Positions 37,944 through 46,830 of a DNA stretch of 64,000 nucleotides are shown here, piece after piece. The notes beneath the pieces were generated by a model that was given only the letters and a program-made list of their open reading frames with translations, was not told the origin of the DNA and searched no databases. The position numbers and the translations under genes are program-made. Source of the stretch: Cohnella faecalis. GTDB lineage: Bacteria; Bacillota; Bacilli; Paenibacillales; Paenibacillaceae. Each line of letters starts with the position of its first letter. Position 1 is the stretch's first letter. The stretch spans positions 1 through 64,000 of the forward strand of contig NZ_QXJM01000032.1 in assembly GCF_003570905.1 (NCBI RefSeq), read 5' to 3'.

Positions 37944-38893
37944 CCTTTTACAGCCTTCGCTTCCAGACGCTTGACCGCGATGTCTCGGACATTCTCGGAC
38001 GTAATGCCGTAATGGGCGAAAATTTCGGACGTCTTGCCCGCAATCGCCGGTTCGTCCGGGATTCCGAGAATATGAACCGGAACGGGACAATGCTGCGACG
38101 TTACTTCCGCAACGGCCGCTCCGAGACCGCCGTGAACGCTATGCTCCTCCAGCGTGACGATCAGACCCGTCTCAACCGCGGCAGCGACGATCGCCTGCAC
38201 GTCCAACGGCTTGATCGTATGCATGTTAAGAACGCGTGCGCGGATGCCGCGCTCTTCAAGCAGCTTCGCCGCGTCAAGCGCTACGCGGACGGTCTCTCCT
38301 GCCGCGATGATCGTCAAGTCGCCGCCTTCCTTCATTCGAACTGCTTGGCCGATTACGAATTCGTAATCCTCGGACTCGTACACATCCTCGACCGGATTGC
38401 GTCCGATACGGACGTAGGCTCCGCCTTCATACTGTACGAGAGCTTCCGTTAGCTTCTTTGTCTCGTGGCGGTCCGCCGGAACGACAACGGCAAGCCCCGG
38501 AATCGCGCGAGTAACCGCAAAATCCTGCAAAGAATGATGCGACATGCCGAGCGCGCCGTAGCTGACGCCGCCGCTAATGCCGACCAGCTTCACATTCGTG
38601 CCCGAGTACGCCACGTCGACTTTAATTTGCTCGATGCTGCGCATGCTCAGGAAGCAGGCGGGGGACGTGACGAACGGGATCTTGCCGCTATGCGCGAGAC
38701 CCGCCGCTATGCCGACGATGTTCTGTTCGGCGATACCCGTTTCCACGAATTGCTCCGGGAACTTGTTAGCGAAAGGTCCCATTGCCGCCGACCCTCTGGA
38801 GTCGCTTGTCAGCACCATGATGTTCCGATCTTCTCCGGCCAATTCCAGCAGCTTTTCGCACATCGCCTGCCGATTCGGAATCGTATTAGCCAT
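37940..38893 (-). CDS. transketolase, C-terminal subunit (pyrimidine and C domains)
   Basis: 317 residues. It carries the ThDP pyrimidine-binding domain with the catalytic glutamate in FVETGIAEQNIVGIAAGLA and the C-terminal domain (VTLEEHSVHGGLGAAVAEV). It corresponds to the second half of a normal transketolase. The start ATG at 38893 follows GGGAG and overlaps the end of the N-terminal subunit gene. Split two-gene transketolases often serve dedicated sugar pathways rather than the central pentose pathway. Confidence 0.92.
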   Translation of the reverse strand: MANTIPNRQAMCEKLLELAGEDRNIMVLTSDSRGSAAMGPFANKFPEQFVETGIAEQNIVGIAAGLAHSGKIPFVTSPACFLSMRSIEQIKVDVAYSGTNVKLVGISGGVSYGALGMSHHSLQDFAVTRAIPGLAVVVPADRHETKKLTEALVQYEGGAYVRIGRNPVEDVYESEDYEFVIGQAVRMKEGGDLTIIAAGETVRVALDAAKLLEERGIRARVLNMHTIKPLDVQAIVAAAVETGLIVTLEEHSVHGGLGAAVAEVTSQHCPVPVHILGIPDEPAIAGKTSEIFAHYGITSENVRDIAVKRLEAKAVKG

Positions 38894-39755
38894 TCGTTCC
38901 ACTCCCTTTCGCAGCTGTAGCTTCAAGCGCGGAAGCCGCAGCCGTCAATTCCTCGATAGCTTGCGCCAGCTCGGCGTCGTTCGGCACATGATGGTGCCAC
39001 GCGGGCACGTTCTCGGCGAACGAAACGCCCTTGCCTTTTACCGTGTTGGCAATGACAAGAGTCGGCTTGCCTGGCTGCGCGGGAGCCGATTCGAACGTAT
39101 GCAGCAGCTCGTCATAATCGTGACCGTCGATTGAAACGACGTTCCAGCCGAACGCCTCCCACTTGCTGTCGAGAGGGTCTAGCCCCATGACGTTTTCCGT
39201 CGTGCCGCTAATTTGCAGCCGATTGCGGTCGATAATGCCGACCAGATTGTCGAGCCGGTAATGCGCTCCCGCCATGGCCGCCTCCCAGACGGAGCCTTCC
39301 GCCTGCTCGCCGTCGCCCATGATGCAGAAGACGCGATAAGGACGATTGTCTTTTTTGGCCGCCAGAGCCATGCCGACCGATACGGACAAGCCATGGCCGA
39401 GCGCCCCGGTGTTCATCTCGATGCCCGGCACCTTGTTGTTCGGATGTCCGATCAGGCGCGTGCCGAATTGGCAGTAGGTGCTAAGCTCGGCTTTCGGAAA
39501 ATAACCGAGATCGGCGAGAATGCACCACAGCGATTCGACCGAATGGCCTTTGCTGGCGATAAAACGGTCGCGATCCTCCCACTTGGGACGGGCGGGATCG
39601 TGACGCATAACGCCGTAATAAAGCGCCGTCAGCACGTCAGTGTTGCTTAACGAGCCTCCCGTATGGCCCATCTTGGCATCGTGGATAAGACGCAGCAAAT
39701 CTTGACGGATTTGAATCGCCTTCAGCTTTAGCTCGGTTGCCGTTGCGTTTGCCAT
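38886..39755 (-). CDS. transketolase, N-terminal subunit (ThDP diphosphate-binding)
   Basis: 289 residues forming the diphosphate-binding half of transketolase. Motifs: AKMGHTGGSLSNTDVLTALY at the start, MGDGEQAEGSVWEAAM with the Mg-ThDP site, and GIIDRNRLQISG. Start at 39755, one base after the isomerase stop, and eight bases of overlap with the C-terminal subunit, so the pair should be made together. Confidence 0.93.
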   Translation of the reverse strand: MANATATELKLKAIQIRQDLLRLIHDAKMGHTGGSLSNTDVLTALYYGVMRHDPARPKWEDRDRFIASKGHSVESLWCILADLGYFPKAELSTYCQFGTRLIGHPNNKVPGIEMNTGALGHGLSVSVGMALAAKKDNRPYRVFCIMGDGEQAEGSVWEAAMAGAHYRLDNLVGIIDRNRLQISGTTENVMGLDPLDSKWEAFGWNVVSIDGHDYDELLHTFESAPAQPGKPTLVIANTVKGKGVSFAENVPAWHHHVPNDAELAQAIEELTAAASALEATAAKGSGTNG

Positions 39756-39756
39756 C

Positions 39757-41190
39757 TTACACACTTCCTCTCAGCCAGGCTTTGATTTGCGCTTCCGTCG
39801 GGTCGACCGGATCGGGCGTCAAGCCCGGAATATAGGAGCACGCTTCGTACAGCGCGGGAATAACGTTCGCATGAATGCCGACCGAATGATGGACATAAGG
39901 TCCTTTGACCAATTTTTCTTCCCACAGCGGCCAATCGTTAACTTCAACCCACACATAAGAGCCGCGGGTATAAGGGCCTTGAATGCCTTTCGCTTTGCCG
40001 AGGAACAGCGAATATTCGCCGTGGTCGCCGTCGAACCGGGCCAACGTCATATCGCCGCCGCGAATTTCGCCTTCGTGAGTTCCCGGAGCATGATCGTCAA
40101 AAAGGAAATGACGGCGCATCTTCGGCTTGTCCTCGACGGACAGCGATACCGGGAAGTTGCCGCAATGGAACAGCAGCTCTCCGTTCGGATTGTCGGGGTG
40201 GCGAATCGTAAGATCGGCGAAAAAGGTCGGAGCCTCGTTCATCGCGCCCGCCTGTACCATAACGGAAGTAATTGCGCCGTGAATATCGGTTTCGCAAGTA
40301 ACCGGAATTTGCTCGTCCGTCAGAATCGCGTTGGCGAGGCAAGGCATAATGCCGATTGCATCCTGCAAAGCGGACCAGCATTGAATCGCGATCGCGGTGC
40401 TGCCCGACGCTTCGGCGTAGTTTTTCATCGCAACCTTCAGCGCGGCGACGCGGGTAACCGCTTCGGGCGGAACTTCGGCCATCACTTCGAGCTTGTTGTG
40501 AATGTAGGAGACCGCTTCTTTCAGCGCCGGGCCGTTTGCTTTTTCCACTTTTTTCGCGGCGTTCTGGATGTCGATGAGAGTGATCGGATAAAGCTCGATG
40601 CCGAACCGCTCCAGCAGCTCGCCCTCGTTGCACATCATCGTCCAGAACGAAGTCGGGCGAGGCCCGATTTGCAAAATGCGCAGCTTACGGAATTGGCGGA
40701 CGACGTTGGCGGCGGCAACGAAATTTTTGAACCCTCTTTCGAAGACGAGGTCGTCGACGCGGCTGTTCGTCACGTATGTGAACGGCACGTTGAAGCGGCG
40801 CAAAACTTTGCCTGTCGCGAACAATCCGCATTGCGTGTCGCGGAGCCGCATGCCGTCTTCAAGAGGCGCCTCGTCGCGCGGTCCCCAAAGCAGCGTCGGC
40901 TTGCCGATCGCTTTCGCTACGCGAGCGACCGTGTCCTCGGTCCCGAAGTTGCAATGAGGGAAAAAGACCGCGTCTACATCCTCCTTGCGAAACCGGTCGA
41001 CGATTTGATCTGCGCCGATGTGGTCGTCATAGAGCAAACCTTCTTCGTTCAGCCCTTCGAGGTCGACGATGTCGATGTCCATCCCGAACGATTCCATTTT
41101 CTCGCGAATAAGCACCTTGTACTTGAACGCATCGACTTCGCTGAATGTGAATCGCCGAGTCGGCGCGTAGCCGAGCTTCAACTTTTTCAT
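39757..41190 (-). CDS. L-fucose/L-arabinose isomerase-like sugar isomerase
   Basis: 477 residues of the FucI/AraA-like fold. The metal-ligand region reads VTCETDIHGAITS with Glu and Asp in place, and a C-terminal HHSVGIHANV provides the histidine. FPHCNFGTEDTVARVAKA and WGPRDEAPLEDG are in the N-terminal domains. Members interconvert aldoses and ketoses (L-fucose, D-arabinose, L-arabinose or others); the substrate here is unknown. It is the first gene of the operon, divergent from the LacI regulator across an AT-rich operator region. Confidence 0.85.
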   Translation of the reverse strand: MKKLKLGYAPTRRFTFSEVDAFKYKVLIREKMESFGMDIDIVDLEGLNEEGLLYDDHIGADQIVDRFRKEDVDAVFFPHCNFGTEDTVARVAKAIGKPTLLWGPRDEAPLEDGMRLRDTQCGLFATGKVLRRFNVPFTYVTNSRVDDLVFERGFKNFVAAANVVRQFRKLRILQIGPRPTSFWTMMCNEGELLERFGIELYPITLIDIQNAAKKVEKANGPALKEAVSYIHNKLEVMAEVPPEAVTRVAALKVAMKNYAEASGSTAIAIQCWSALQDAIGIMPCLANAILTDEQIPVTCETDIHGAITSVMVQAGAMNEAPTFFADLTIRHPDNPNGELLFHCGNFPVSLSVEDKPKMRRHFLFDDHAPGTHEGEIRGGDMTLARFDGDHGEYSLFLGKAKGIQGPYTRGSYVWVEVNDWPLWEEKLVKGPYVHHSVGIHANVIPALYEACSYIPGLTPDPVDPTEAQIKAWLRGSV

Positions 41191-41209
41191 ATGGTTTCGC
41201 CCCCCATTT

Positions 41210-41415
41210 TACTAAACTAAACTAAAATATTTTCAATAAGTTAAGTGGTATCCTTCTTGTTTTTGATACTATCACCCCTTTTCCGTGTCGTCAATGCGAT
41301 TTTTTATTAAAATTTAGTTGAATAATTGATTTTGTTTACTAAACAAATGCTAGGAATGGTTGCGAAAATAACTAAACGACTGTAAACTAAACGTAACTAA
41401 AGTTGAGTTTATTCG
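41210..41415. promoter_or_regulatory. AT-rich divergent control region with palindromic operator
   Basis: The region between isomerase and lacI is AT-rich. It holds a perfect 17-base inverted repeat, TTTGTTTA-C-TAAACAAA (41331-41347), and several ACTAAAC repeats on both sides (near 41210-41222, 41371-41381, and 41384-41400). These are likely binding sites of the LacI protein encoded next door and should control both directions. Confidence 0.65.
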
Positions 41416-41436
41416 TTATGAACGGAGAGGCCTCCT

Positions 41437-42513
41437 ATGAAAATGGAAGATATAGCGCGATTAGCCAACGTTTCGAAATCCGCCGTCTCCCTTGCGCTTA
41501 GCGGCAAGCCCGGCATCGGCGCCGAGACGCGCGAGCGGATCATTCAAATCGCGAACGAGCACGGTTACGAAGGGAAAGCGAAAGCGCCCGTCTCTGCGGA
41601 CAAGCTTTCTCGTTCGCTGCTTTTTCTCGTATTCGCGAACTCCGGCATCGTGCTGGAGCATTATTATCAGCAGCCTTTTTTCCGGGAGCTCATTCATTAC
41701 ATCGAGGAACGTTGCCGCTCGAAGGGCTTCACGCTTCAATTCACCTCCGTCGACATGGAATCGATCGGTTCCATACCCGCCATCGTAGAGGAGAACCGCT
41801 CAAGCGGCGTGATTCTGCTAGGAACGAATTTGAGCAGGCAGCATATTGCGGATGTCGCCGAGAAGCTTCCTAGACTCGTCGTCCTGGATACCTGCTTCGA
41901 GACGCTGCCCGTCTCGTTCGTGGAAATCAACAACGCGATGGGCGCTTACCAGGCCGGAGCGTATTTATGCGGAATGGGCCATCGCGACATCGGTTACATC
42001 GCCTCGAATGTCCGCATTCATAACTTCGATGCGCGCAAGCAAGGCTTCGAAGCCGCTCTCCGAGAAAACGGCCTTGAGATTGCAAGCGAGCGAACGTTCG
42101 CGGTGGCGCCGACGATTCTTTCGTCGCAGGAAGCAATGAAGGAGCAGTTCGAGCGCTATTTGGCAACGTACGGCAAGCTGCCGACCGCCCTGTTCTGCGA
42201 ATGCGACTACATCGCCATCAGCGCGTTGAAGACGCTGACCGAGCTCGGCCAGCGCGTGCCGGAGGACGTCTCCATCGTCGGCTTCGACAATATTTCGGAG
42301 GCGGTTATCGTATCGCCCGAGCTGACGACCGTCCACGTCGAAAAATCCAAGCTCGCCTACTCGGCGGTCGATCTGCTCGTCGAACAAATCGAGACGAACG
42401 CCGACGTCTCGGTTAAAACGCGAGTCGATACGAAGCTCGTCCAGCGCCTCTCCTGCCGCGCTCCCGGGCAGACCGCCCGCCCGACATACGAAAAACAGCC
42501 CGAACGCGCTTAA
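41437..42513 (+). CDS. LacI-family transcriptional regulator
   Basis: 358 residues. The N-terminal helix-turn-helix reads MEDIARLANVSKSAVSLALSG with hinge helix residues after it (shown here as core DIARLANVSKSAVSLALSG). A periplasmic-binding-protein-like effector domain follows (SGVILLGTNLSRQ, HRDIGYIASNVRI, EDVSIVGFDNISEAVIVSP). It is divergent from the five-gene sugar operon and is the likely repressor that responds to its sugar or sugar phosphate. A terminator overlaps the last codons. Confidence 0.93.
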   Translation: MKMEDIARLANVSKSAVSLALSGKPGIGAETRERIIQIANEHGYEGKAKAPVSADKLSRSLLFLVFANSGIVLEHYYQQPFFRELIHYIEERCRSKGFTLQFTSVDMESIGSIPAIVEENRSSGVILLGTNLSRQHIADVAEKLPRLVVLDTCFETLPVSFVEINNAMGAYQAGAYLCGMGHRDIGYIASNVRIHNFDARKQGFEAALRENGLEIASERTFAVAPTILSSQEAMKEQFERYLATYGKLPTALFCECDYIAISALKTLTELGQRVPEDVSIVGFDNISEAVIVSPELTTVHVEKSKLAYSAVDLLVEQIETNADVSVKTRVDTKLVQRLSCRAPGQTARPTYEKQPERA

Positions 42514-42534
42514 TCGCGCGTCCGGGCTGTTTTT
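42491..42534. terminator. terminator overlapping the end of lacI
   Basis: AAAAACAGCCCG-ACGCGC pairs with GCGCGT-CGGGCTGTTTTT. It is U-rich on both sides, so it may act in both directions between convergent genes. Confidence 0.85.
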
Positions 42535-42586
42535 ATGTTGCGACGTTGCTTCGTTTTCGATGAGATCCCTCGCCTCTAACCATGCT

Positions 42587-42655
42587 GGTACCTCATACCA
42601 CTATTCGGCGCTCCAGCGTGACTTTCAGCGAATGTGCGGTACGGCGTACCATTTT
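42587..42655. repeat. residual 51-bp repeat (2 cores)
   Basis: GGTACCTCATACCACT at 42587 and a decayed GAATGTGCGGTACGG core at 42638 lie exactly 51 bases apart. It is a minimal member of the family seen at 1, 11.8 and 32.9 kb, again between convergent genes. Confidence 0.8.
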
Positions 42656-42668
42656 CAAAGCGAAATAG

Positions 42669-45308
42669 CTAATGAATGAGTCCGAGCCACTTCCAGTAAG
42701 GAACGCTCACAATCGTGACCGCCAAGACAGCGAGCGCGTAGCCTAACGCGACCATGCGGCCTTGGCGATGGCTGAACGATTTCCCTTCGGAGCTGTAGTA
42801 GGCCGTCAAGTAAGTAGGCGACTGATACGAGAAAAAGAACGGATCCGTCGAAAGCAAAATAACGAACACGACAATCCAGGGATGAATGCCCGCCTGATCC
42901 GCGAGCGGAATAAGCGCGGTTACGAGCAGGATGACGGCCGGGTCGTCCCGTACGACCAGCGTAACCGCGAACGAAAGCAGGACGACTATGGCCAGGAACA
43001 GCATAGGCGACGAAATGAACATTCCCATATGATCGCCGAGAAAAGCCGACAAAGCATCGGCGATGCCAAGCTCTCCGGCCGCATTCGCAAAGCTGAAGGC
43101 GACCCCGAGAAACAACAGGAAGGTCCAGTCGATGCCCGACTTTAATGTGCGCGAGTCGAGAACTCCGCTAACGACCAGCACGGCGAACCCCGCAAACATA
43201 ACCCAGGCGCTGTCGATGCCGTGAAGCGGCTCCAGCATCATGAGCAACACGCAGCCGACGACCGTCCCGATCGAGATTCGTTCTTCCGACGAAAGAGGCC
43301 CGAGCAGCCGGAGCTGTTCGTCCAGCACCTTCAAGGAAATGCCCTTTGTCGTCGAGACTCCCTTGAACATCATCCCCAGCACAGCCAGCATAACCGCCGC
43401 AAAGACGAAAAACGCAGGGAGCGCGTACAAAGCCCACTGAAGCCACGATACCGTCGAATGACCCGTGGCCAGCCCAAAAGCCATCACGTTCGTGTAAGAC
43501 CCCGTCATAACGAAAGGGGCGGTAAACCCGTAAAAAATCATGGCGGTAAGGCCCAGTCCCGCCGCTCCTCGGCTGTTGTCCTTGAAGCCGAGCGACTCCG
43601 CCAGCGACCTCGCGATGGGAACCCCTAACGATACTTTTGCGGAGGAGGATGGGATGAGCGGATTAAGTACGATCGCACCGGCTACGATTCCGCTTATTTG
43701 CCCCCTATAGTGGGGAGGGAACCTTTTCAGAGCGTGCAAGGAGAGCCGATACAAGATACCCGACTTCGTAATGACGGCGCTGAGCGCCATAATGAAAATC
43801 ATATAAAGCCACGTTGGCGAGGAAAAGCCGGACAACGCCGACTCCGGCTTCACGATGCCGAACAGCACCCATAGCATCGCCATCCCCAAGGCGACGATAT
43901 AATCCGGTATGATGTTGACGATCCAGAGAATGACCCCCGCCAAACCGATCCCGATAAAATCCATAGCACCGCGCGATAATCCGGCAGGCTCCGGAAGAAA
44001 GTGAAAGAGCAGTATGCACCCAACGGCAAGCGCGACGGCAAGCCACCCCGTCCATGAGTTGGATTCGGCCAGCCGGTTCGCCTGAGCAGCGAGAAATTGG
44101 GTTCGGTTCGCGGCCAGCTTCCGTTTGGCGAGGCTGTAATGCCGCTCATCGTTCGTATCGGCGACTGCAGTCCCTTTCGAAGCGGAACCGGCAGCCTCCT
44201 CGGCCAAGCGCAAATATTCCATCGCTTGCTGCTTCCGATTCAAAATCCGGCAAAACCCCGATGCCCCCTCATAAAGAGCGACGAGCTCCGCCCCCTTGTA
44301 AGAAGAGCCGCTCCGACCGAGCGCGCTCTCGATAACAGCCAGCCCGAATTCAGACGAACGGCTGTCGTTCAAGCAGCTCGTTACAACTCTCTCCAGCACG
44401 CTATACCGGGAGACGAGCCAATCCGCCGGGCATCGCTTCAACGCACGCGCCAGCCGCGCTTCTTCAGCGCTCGTCAACGGGGAATGGAGCAGATCGAATG
44501 CCCGCAAAAACGCATCGAAATCCTTCAGCTCAACCGAAAGCGCCAGAGCTCCCTGCCAATCTCCTTCGGACTCATAAAAGGCGGCCGCTTCCTCCAGCCA
44601 CGTCTTTTTCCGATCGTAACCGTACTTCTCGACGCCGTAATCCGAGAGCACCGGTCGTACTTCGCTTTTCAGTCGGATCCCTTCGGTCTCCCGATTCTCG
44701 TTCCTATTCTCAACATGAAGGAAATGCAAAAGATCAGGGTACTTCGACGTCGTCGAGACAAGGTTGTAGCCGAACCGCTCCAGCGCCAGCTTTTCGCTTA
44801 TATACGGGAGCTTTTCGCACCATACGAGAAACTGCACCCATTCGTCCGGCAACTGTTCCAACTGCTGCCGGATCCATAAAACTTTGGACTCCTTGGAAGC
44901 TTGAAGGCTGTCGTTCGTTCGGATCAGCCGTTCGGACAATAAGCGTATGAAATACGCGGAAATTCCCGGCTGTTCCGCGACGAGCCAATCGAACGTCTCG
45001 CGATCGATCTTGTACAGCACCGAATCCGTAGACGCCACCGCTGTCGCCGACCGCGTCTCTCCGGTTAGAAGCGCCATCTCCCCAAGGCTTCCGCCTTCTT
45101 CCAAGCGAGCAAGCGAGTGACTTGTTCCGTCCGCTCGGGCGAACAGCTCCACTTCCCCGCTTTCGATCAAATACATGCTGTCACCGGCGTCGCCCTGCTC
45201 GAACAGGACGGCACCCGGAGCCAGACTCAGCTTGTCCATTTTTCCGAGCAGCTTCGACAGCTCGAGATTGGAAAGTCCTTTGAACATTTCGATTTCGGTT
45301 AATTTCAC
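42669..45308 (-). CDS. cyclic-nucleotide-binding domain fused to a DASS/SLC13-type anion transporter
   Basis: 879 residues with three parts. Residues 1-125: a cNMP-binding (CRP-like) domain with a canonical phosphate-binding cassette GEMALLTGETRSATA. Residues about 130-410: a helical, TPR-like linker (WQGALALSVELKDFDAFL). Residues about 415-879: roughly eleven to twelve membrane helices of the DASS/ArsB-like type, with paired re-entrant motifs NPLIPSSSAKVSLGVPIAR and an IIPDYIVALG entry helix. Known DASS proteins move dicarboxylates, citrate, phosphate or sulfate with sodium. A cNMP domain on the transporter implies direct ligand gating, but the nucleotide is unknown. It appears to be a single gene. 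Confidence 0.88.
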   Translation of the reverse strand: MKLTEIEMFKGLSNLELSKLLGKMDKLSLAPGAVLFEQGDAGDSMYLIESGEVELFARADGTSHSLARLEEGGSLGEMALLTGETRSATAVASTDSVLYKIDRETFDWLVAEQPGISAYFIRLLSERLIRTNDSLQASKESKVLWIRQQLEQLPDEWVQFLVWCEKLPYISEKLALERFGYNLVSTTSKYPDLLHFLHVENRNENRETEGIRLKSEVRPVLSDYGVEKYGYDRKKTWLEEAAAFYESEGDWQGALALSVELKDFDAFLRAFDLLHSPLTSAEEARLARALKRCPADWLVSRYSVLERVVTSCLNDSRSSEFGLAVIESALGRSGSSYKGAELVALYEGASGFCRILNRKQQAMEYLRLAEEAAGSASKGTAVADTNDERHYSLAKRKLAANRTQFLAAQANRLAESNSWTGWLAVALAVGCILLFHFLPEPAGLSRGAMDFIGIGLAGVILWIVNIIPDYIVALGMAMLWVLFGIVKPESALSGFSSPTWLYMIFIMALSAVITKSGILYRLSLHALKRFPPHYRGQISGIVAGAIVLNPLIPSSSAKVSLGVPIARSLAESLGFKDNSRGAAGLGLTAMIFYGFTAPFVMTGSYTNVMAFGLATGHSTVSWLQWALYALPAFFVFAAVMLAVLGMMFKGVSTTKGISLKVLDEQLRLLGPLSSEERISIGTVVGCVLLMMLEPLHGIDSAWVMFAGFAVLVVSGVLDSRTLKSGIDWTFLLFLGVAFSFANAAGELGIADALSAFLGDHMGMFISSPMLFLAIVVLLSFAVTLVVRDDPAVILLVTALIPLADQAGIHPWIVVFVILLSTDPFFFSYQSPTYLTAYYSSEGKSFSHRQGRMVALGYALAVLAVTIVSVPYWKWLGLIH

Positions 45309-45381
45309 TGGAGGACATTCCCCTTGCTCCTGATGATTACTCCATTATACAAAATGCGGAAGCTATCGTCCCTAACCCGCG

Positions 45382-45406
45382 CAAAAAAGCCCCCTTTCGG
45401 AGGCTT
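45382..45406 (-). terminator. terminator after the MFS permease
   Basis: On the minus strand AAGCCTCC-GAAA-GGGGGCTT followed by TTTTGC. Confidence 0.8.
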
Positions 45407-45500
45407 ATCCATATGGCTTCGCTTCTAGATCATCTGGCAAGCAGTCTCGATACTTCCGATTCAAGCTTTAACAGTTCTTCCACCGTCCTCCGCTTTTATA

Positions 45501-46798
45501 TCACGCTCCATGAGTCGATTGGCAGCCGCTCCTCTTGCGGAATACGATCGGCGCCGCCCCAAGCGCCAGCACGAGCATCGCCAGTCCCGTCAATGCCGTA
45601 AGCCCGTAGCGCTGCACCCATTCCGGACCGCCTTCCGCTTGCCCGTACAGCCAGCCGCCGATGACCGGGCCGAAAAATCCGGCAAGACCGGTCAACGCCG
45701 AAAACACCGCTACGTACATCGGTCGTTCGGACTTCGGCGAATCCCCAATCAGAAAGTTGAATACGAGCAGGTTATACCCCGCTTGTCCAAAGCCGAGCAG
45801 AATGTGGACGACGATCAGCACCGCAAGCGCGGGCAACGCCGCCATGCCGACCCATGCGAAGCAGGAGGCGGCTATAAGCGGGAACGTCCACAAGAGCAGC
45901 GTTTGACTCTCGTAACGACCGTTCAACACTCCCCAGTAATAATAGCTGATCATCATGACGATGTTTTGCAGCATAATGATCAAAGTCACTTCGGAGGCGT
46001 TCATATCCAGTATGCTGAGCATGACATAGGAAAAAAGCGGAACGGCGATATTTTGCACCAAAATGAACGACGCGATGAAGAAGGTAGCGGAGCGGAACAT
46101 CCGGTCGGCGAACGGCTTGAGAAGCATGGAAAAGGACGGCCCGCCGGCCGCCGGCTCGAACGGCGGATTCGGATACCGCAACAAGAGCCATCCGTTCCAC
46201 AGGACGCATGCTCCGCTGACGGCGAACAGCACGACGAATCCTCGGCGCCCGGCAGCCATTCCATGATCTGGCCTCCGGCGAGCAGCGTAAAGCAGATGAC
46301 TGCCCAACTATTCATATTGCGAATGCCGAAATATTTGCCCCGAATGGACGGCGGAACGACATCGGCCATCAGCGAGGTCCATATAATCCCCGCAGCTTGG
46401 CCGCTGGCCATCGACAACAGCCAAAGCGCGATATAGATCGGAACCCACGAATCCTCGGGAAAGAACAAGGGAATAAGTCCGGTCGCCACCCATAACGAGC
46501 GGTGGACGACAGCGAATAGAGTAATGTAAAATCGTCGATCCTGCCATTTTTGCATGGCGAACGCAATGGCGATTTGAATAAGAAGCGTGAACGGAGGAAT
46601 AGCCAGCACGAGACCGATATGAAAGGCGCTGAAGCCCAAATAGGTCAAGTACAGCGTTTGCAACGGACCTCCGAGCAAATTGGCCAAAATGCTTGCCGGC
46701 AATCCTTCCAACAGCGAAATGCGCAGACTTCTGCGGCTTGCGGATTCCTTGGCGCGGATTTCCGTCATTTGACGGATAGCGTGCAAGTAACGGTTCAT
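45501..46798 (-). CDS. MFS transporter, frameshifted
   Basis: Major facilitator permease of about twelve helices. The first part from ATG 46798 runs LSLLEG-like loop to QIMEWLPGA; the rest (RRGFVVLFAVSGACVLWNGW onward) is in another frame. The C-run near 46248-46250 is one base short, and the span of 1,298 bases is one short of a multiple of three, so repair gives 432 residues. The start is 32 bases after the pepA stop, suggesting one transcript. The substrate is not evident. It contains no recognisable drug- or sugar-specific motif beyond the general fold. Confidence 0.82.
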
Positions 46799-46830
46799 TG
46801 GTGTTCCCCCATAAGATGCGAATGAAAATG

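Noticed and set aside
39787..41220. Long plus-strand frame opposite the sugar isomerase
   Set aside because: A mirror of codon bias in the real minus-strand gene. Similar long mirrors occur opposite ilvB (60239-61978), thiC (1620-2555) and metE (10239-11771).
45430..45490. Tiny coding-like tail TVEELLKLESEVSRLLAR after the MFS gene
   Set aside because: It reads like a real C-terminus, but a stop precedes it in frame, there is no good start, and joining it to the MFS gene would need two changes.
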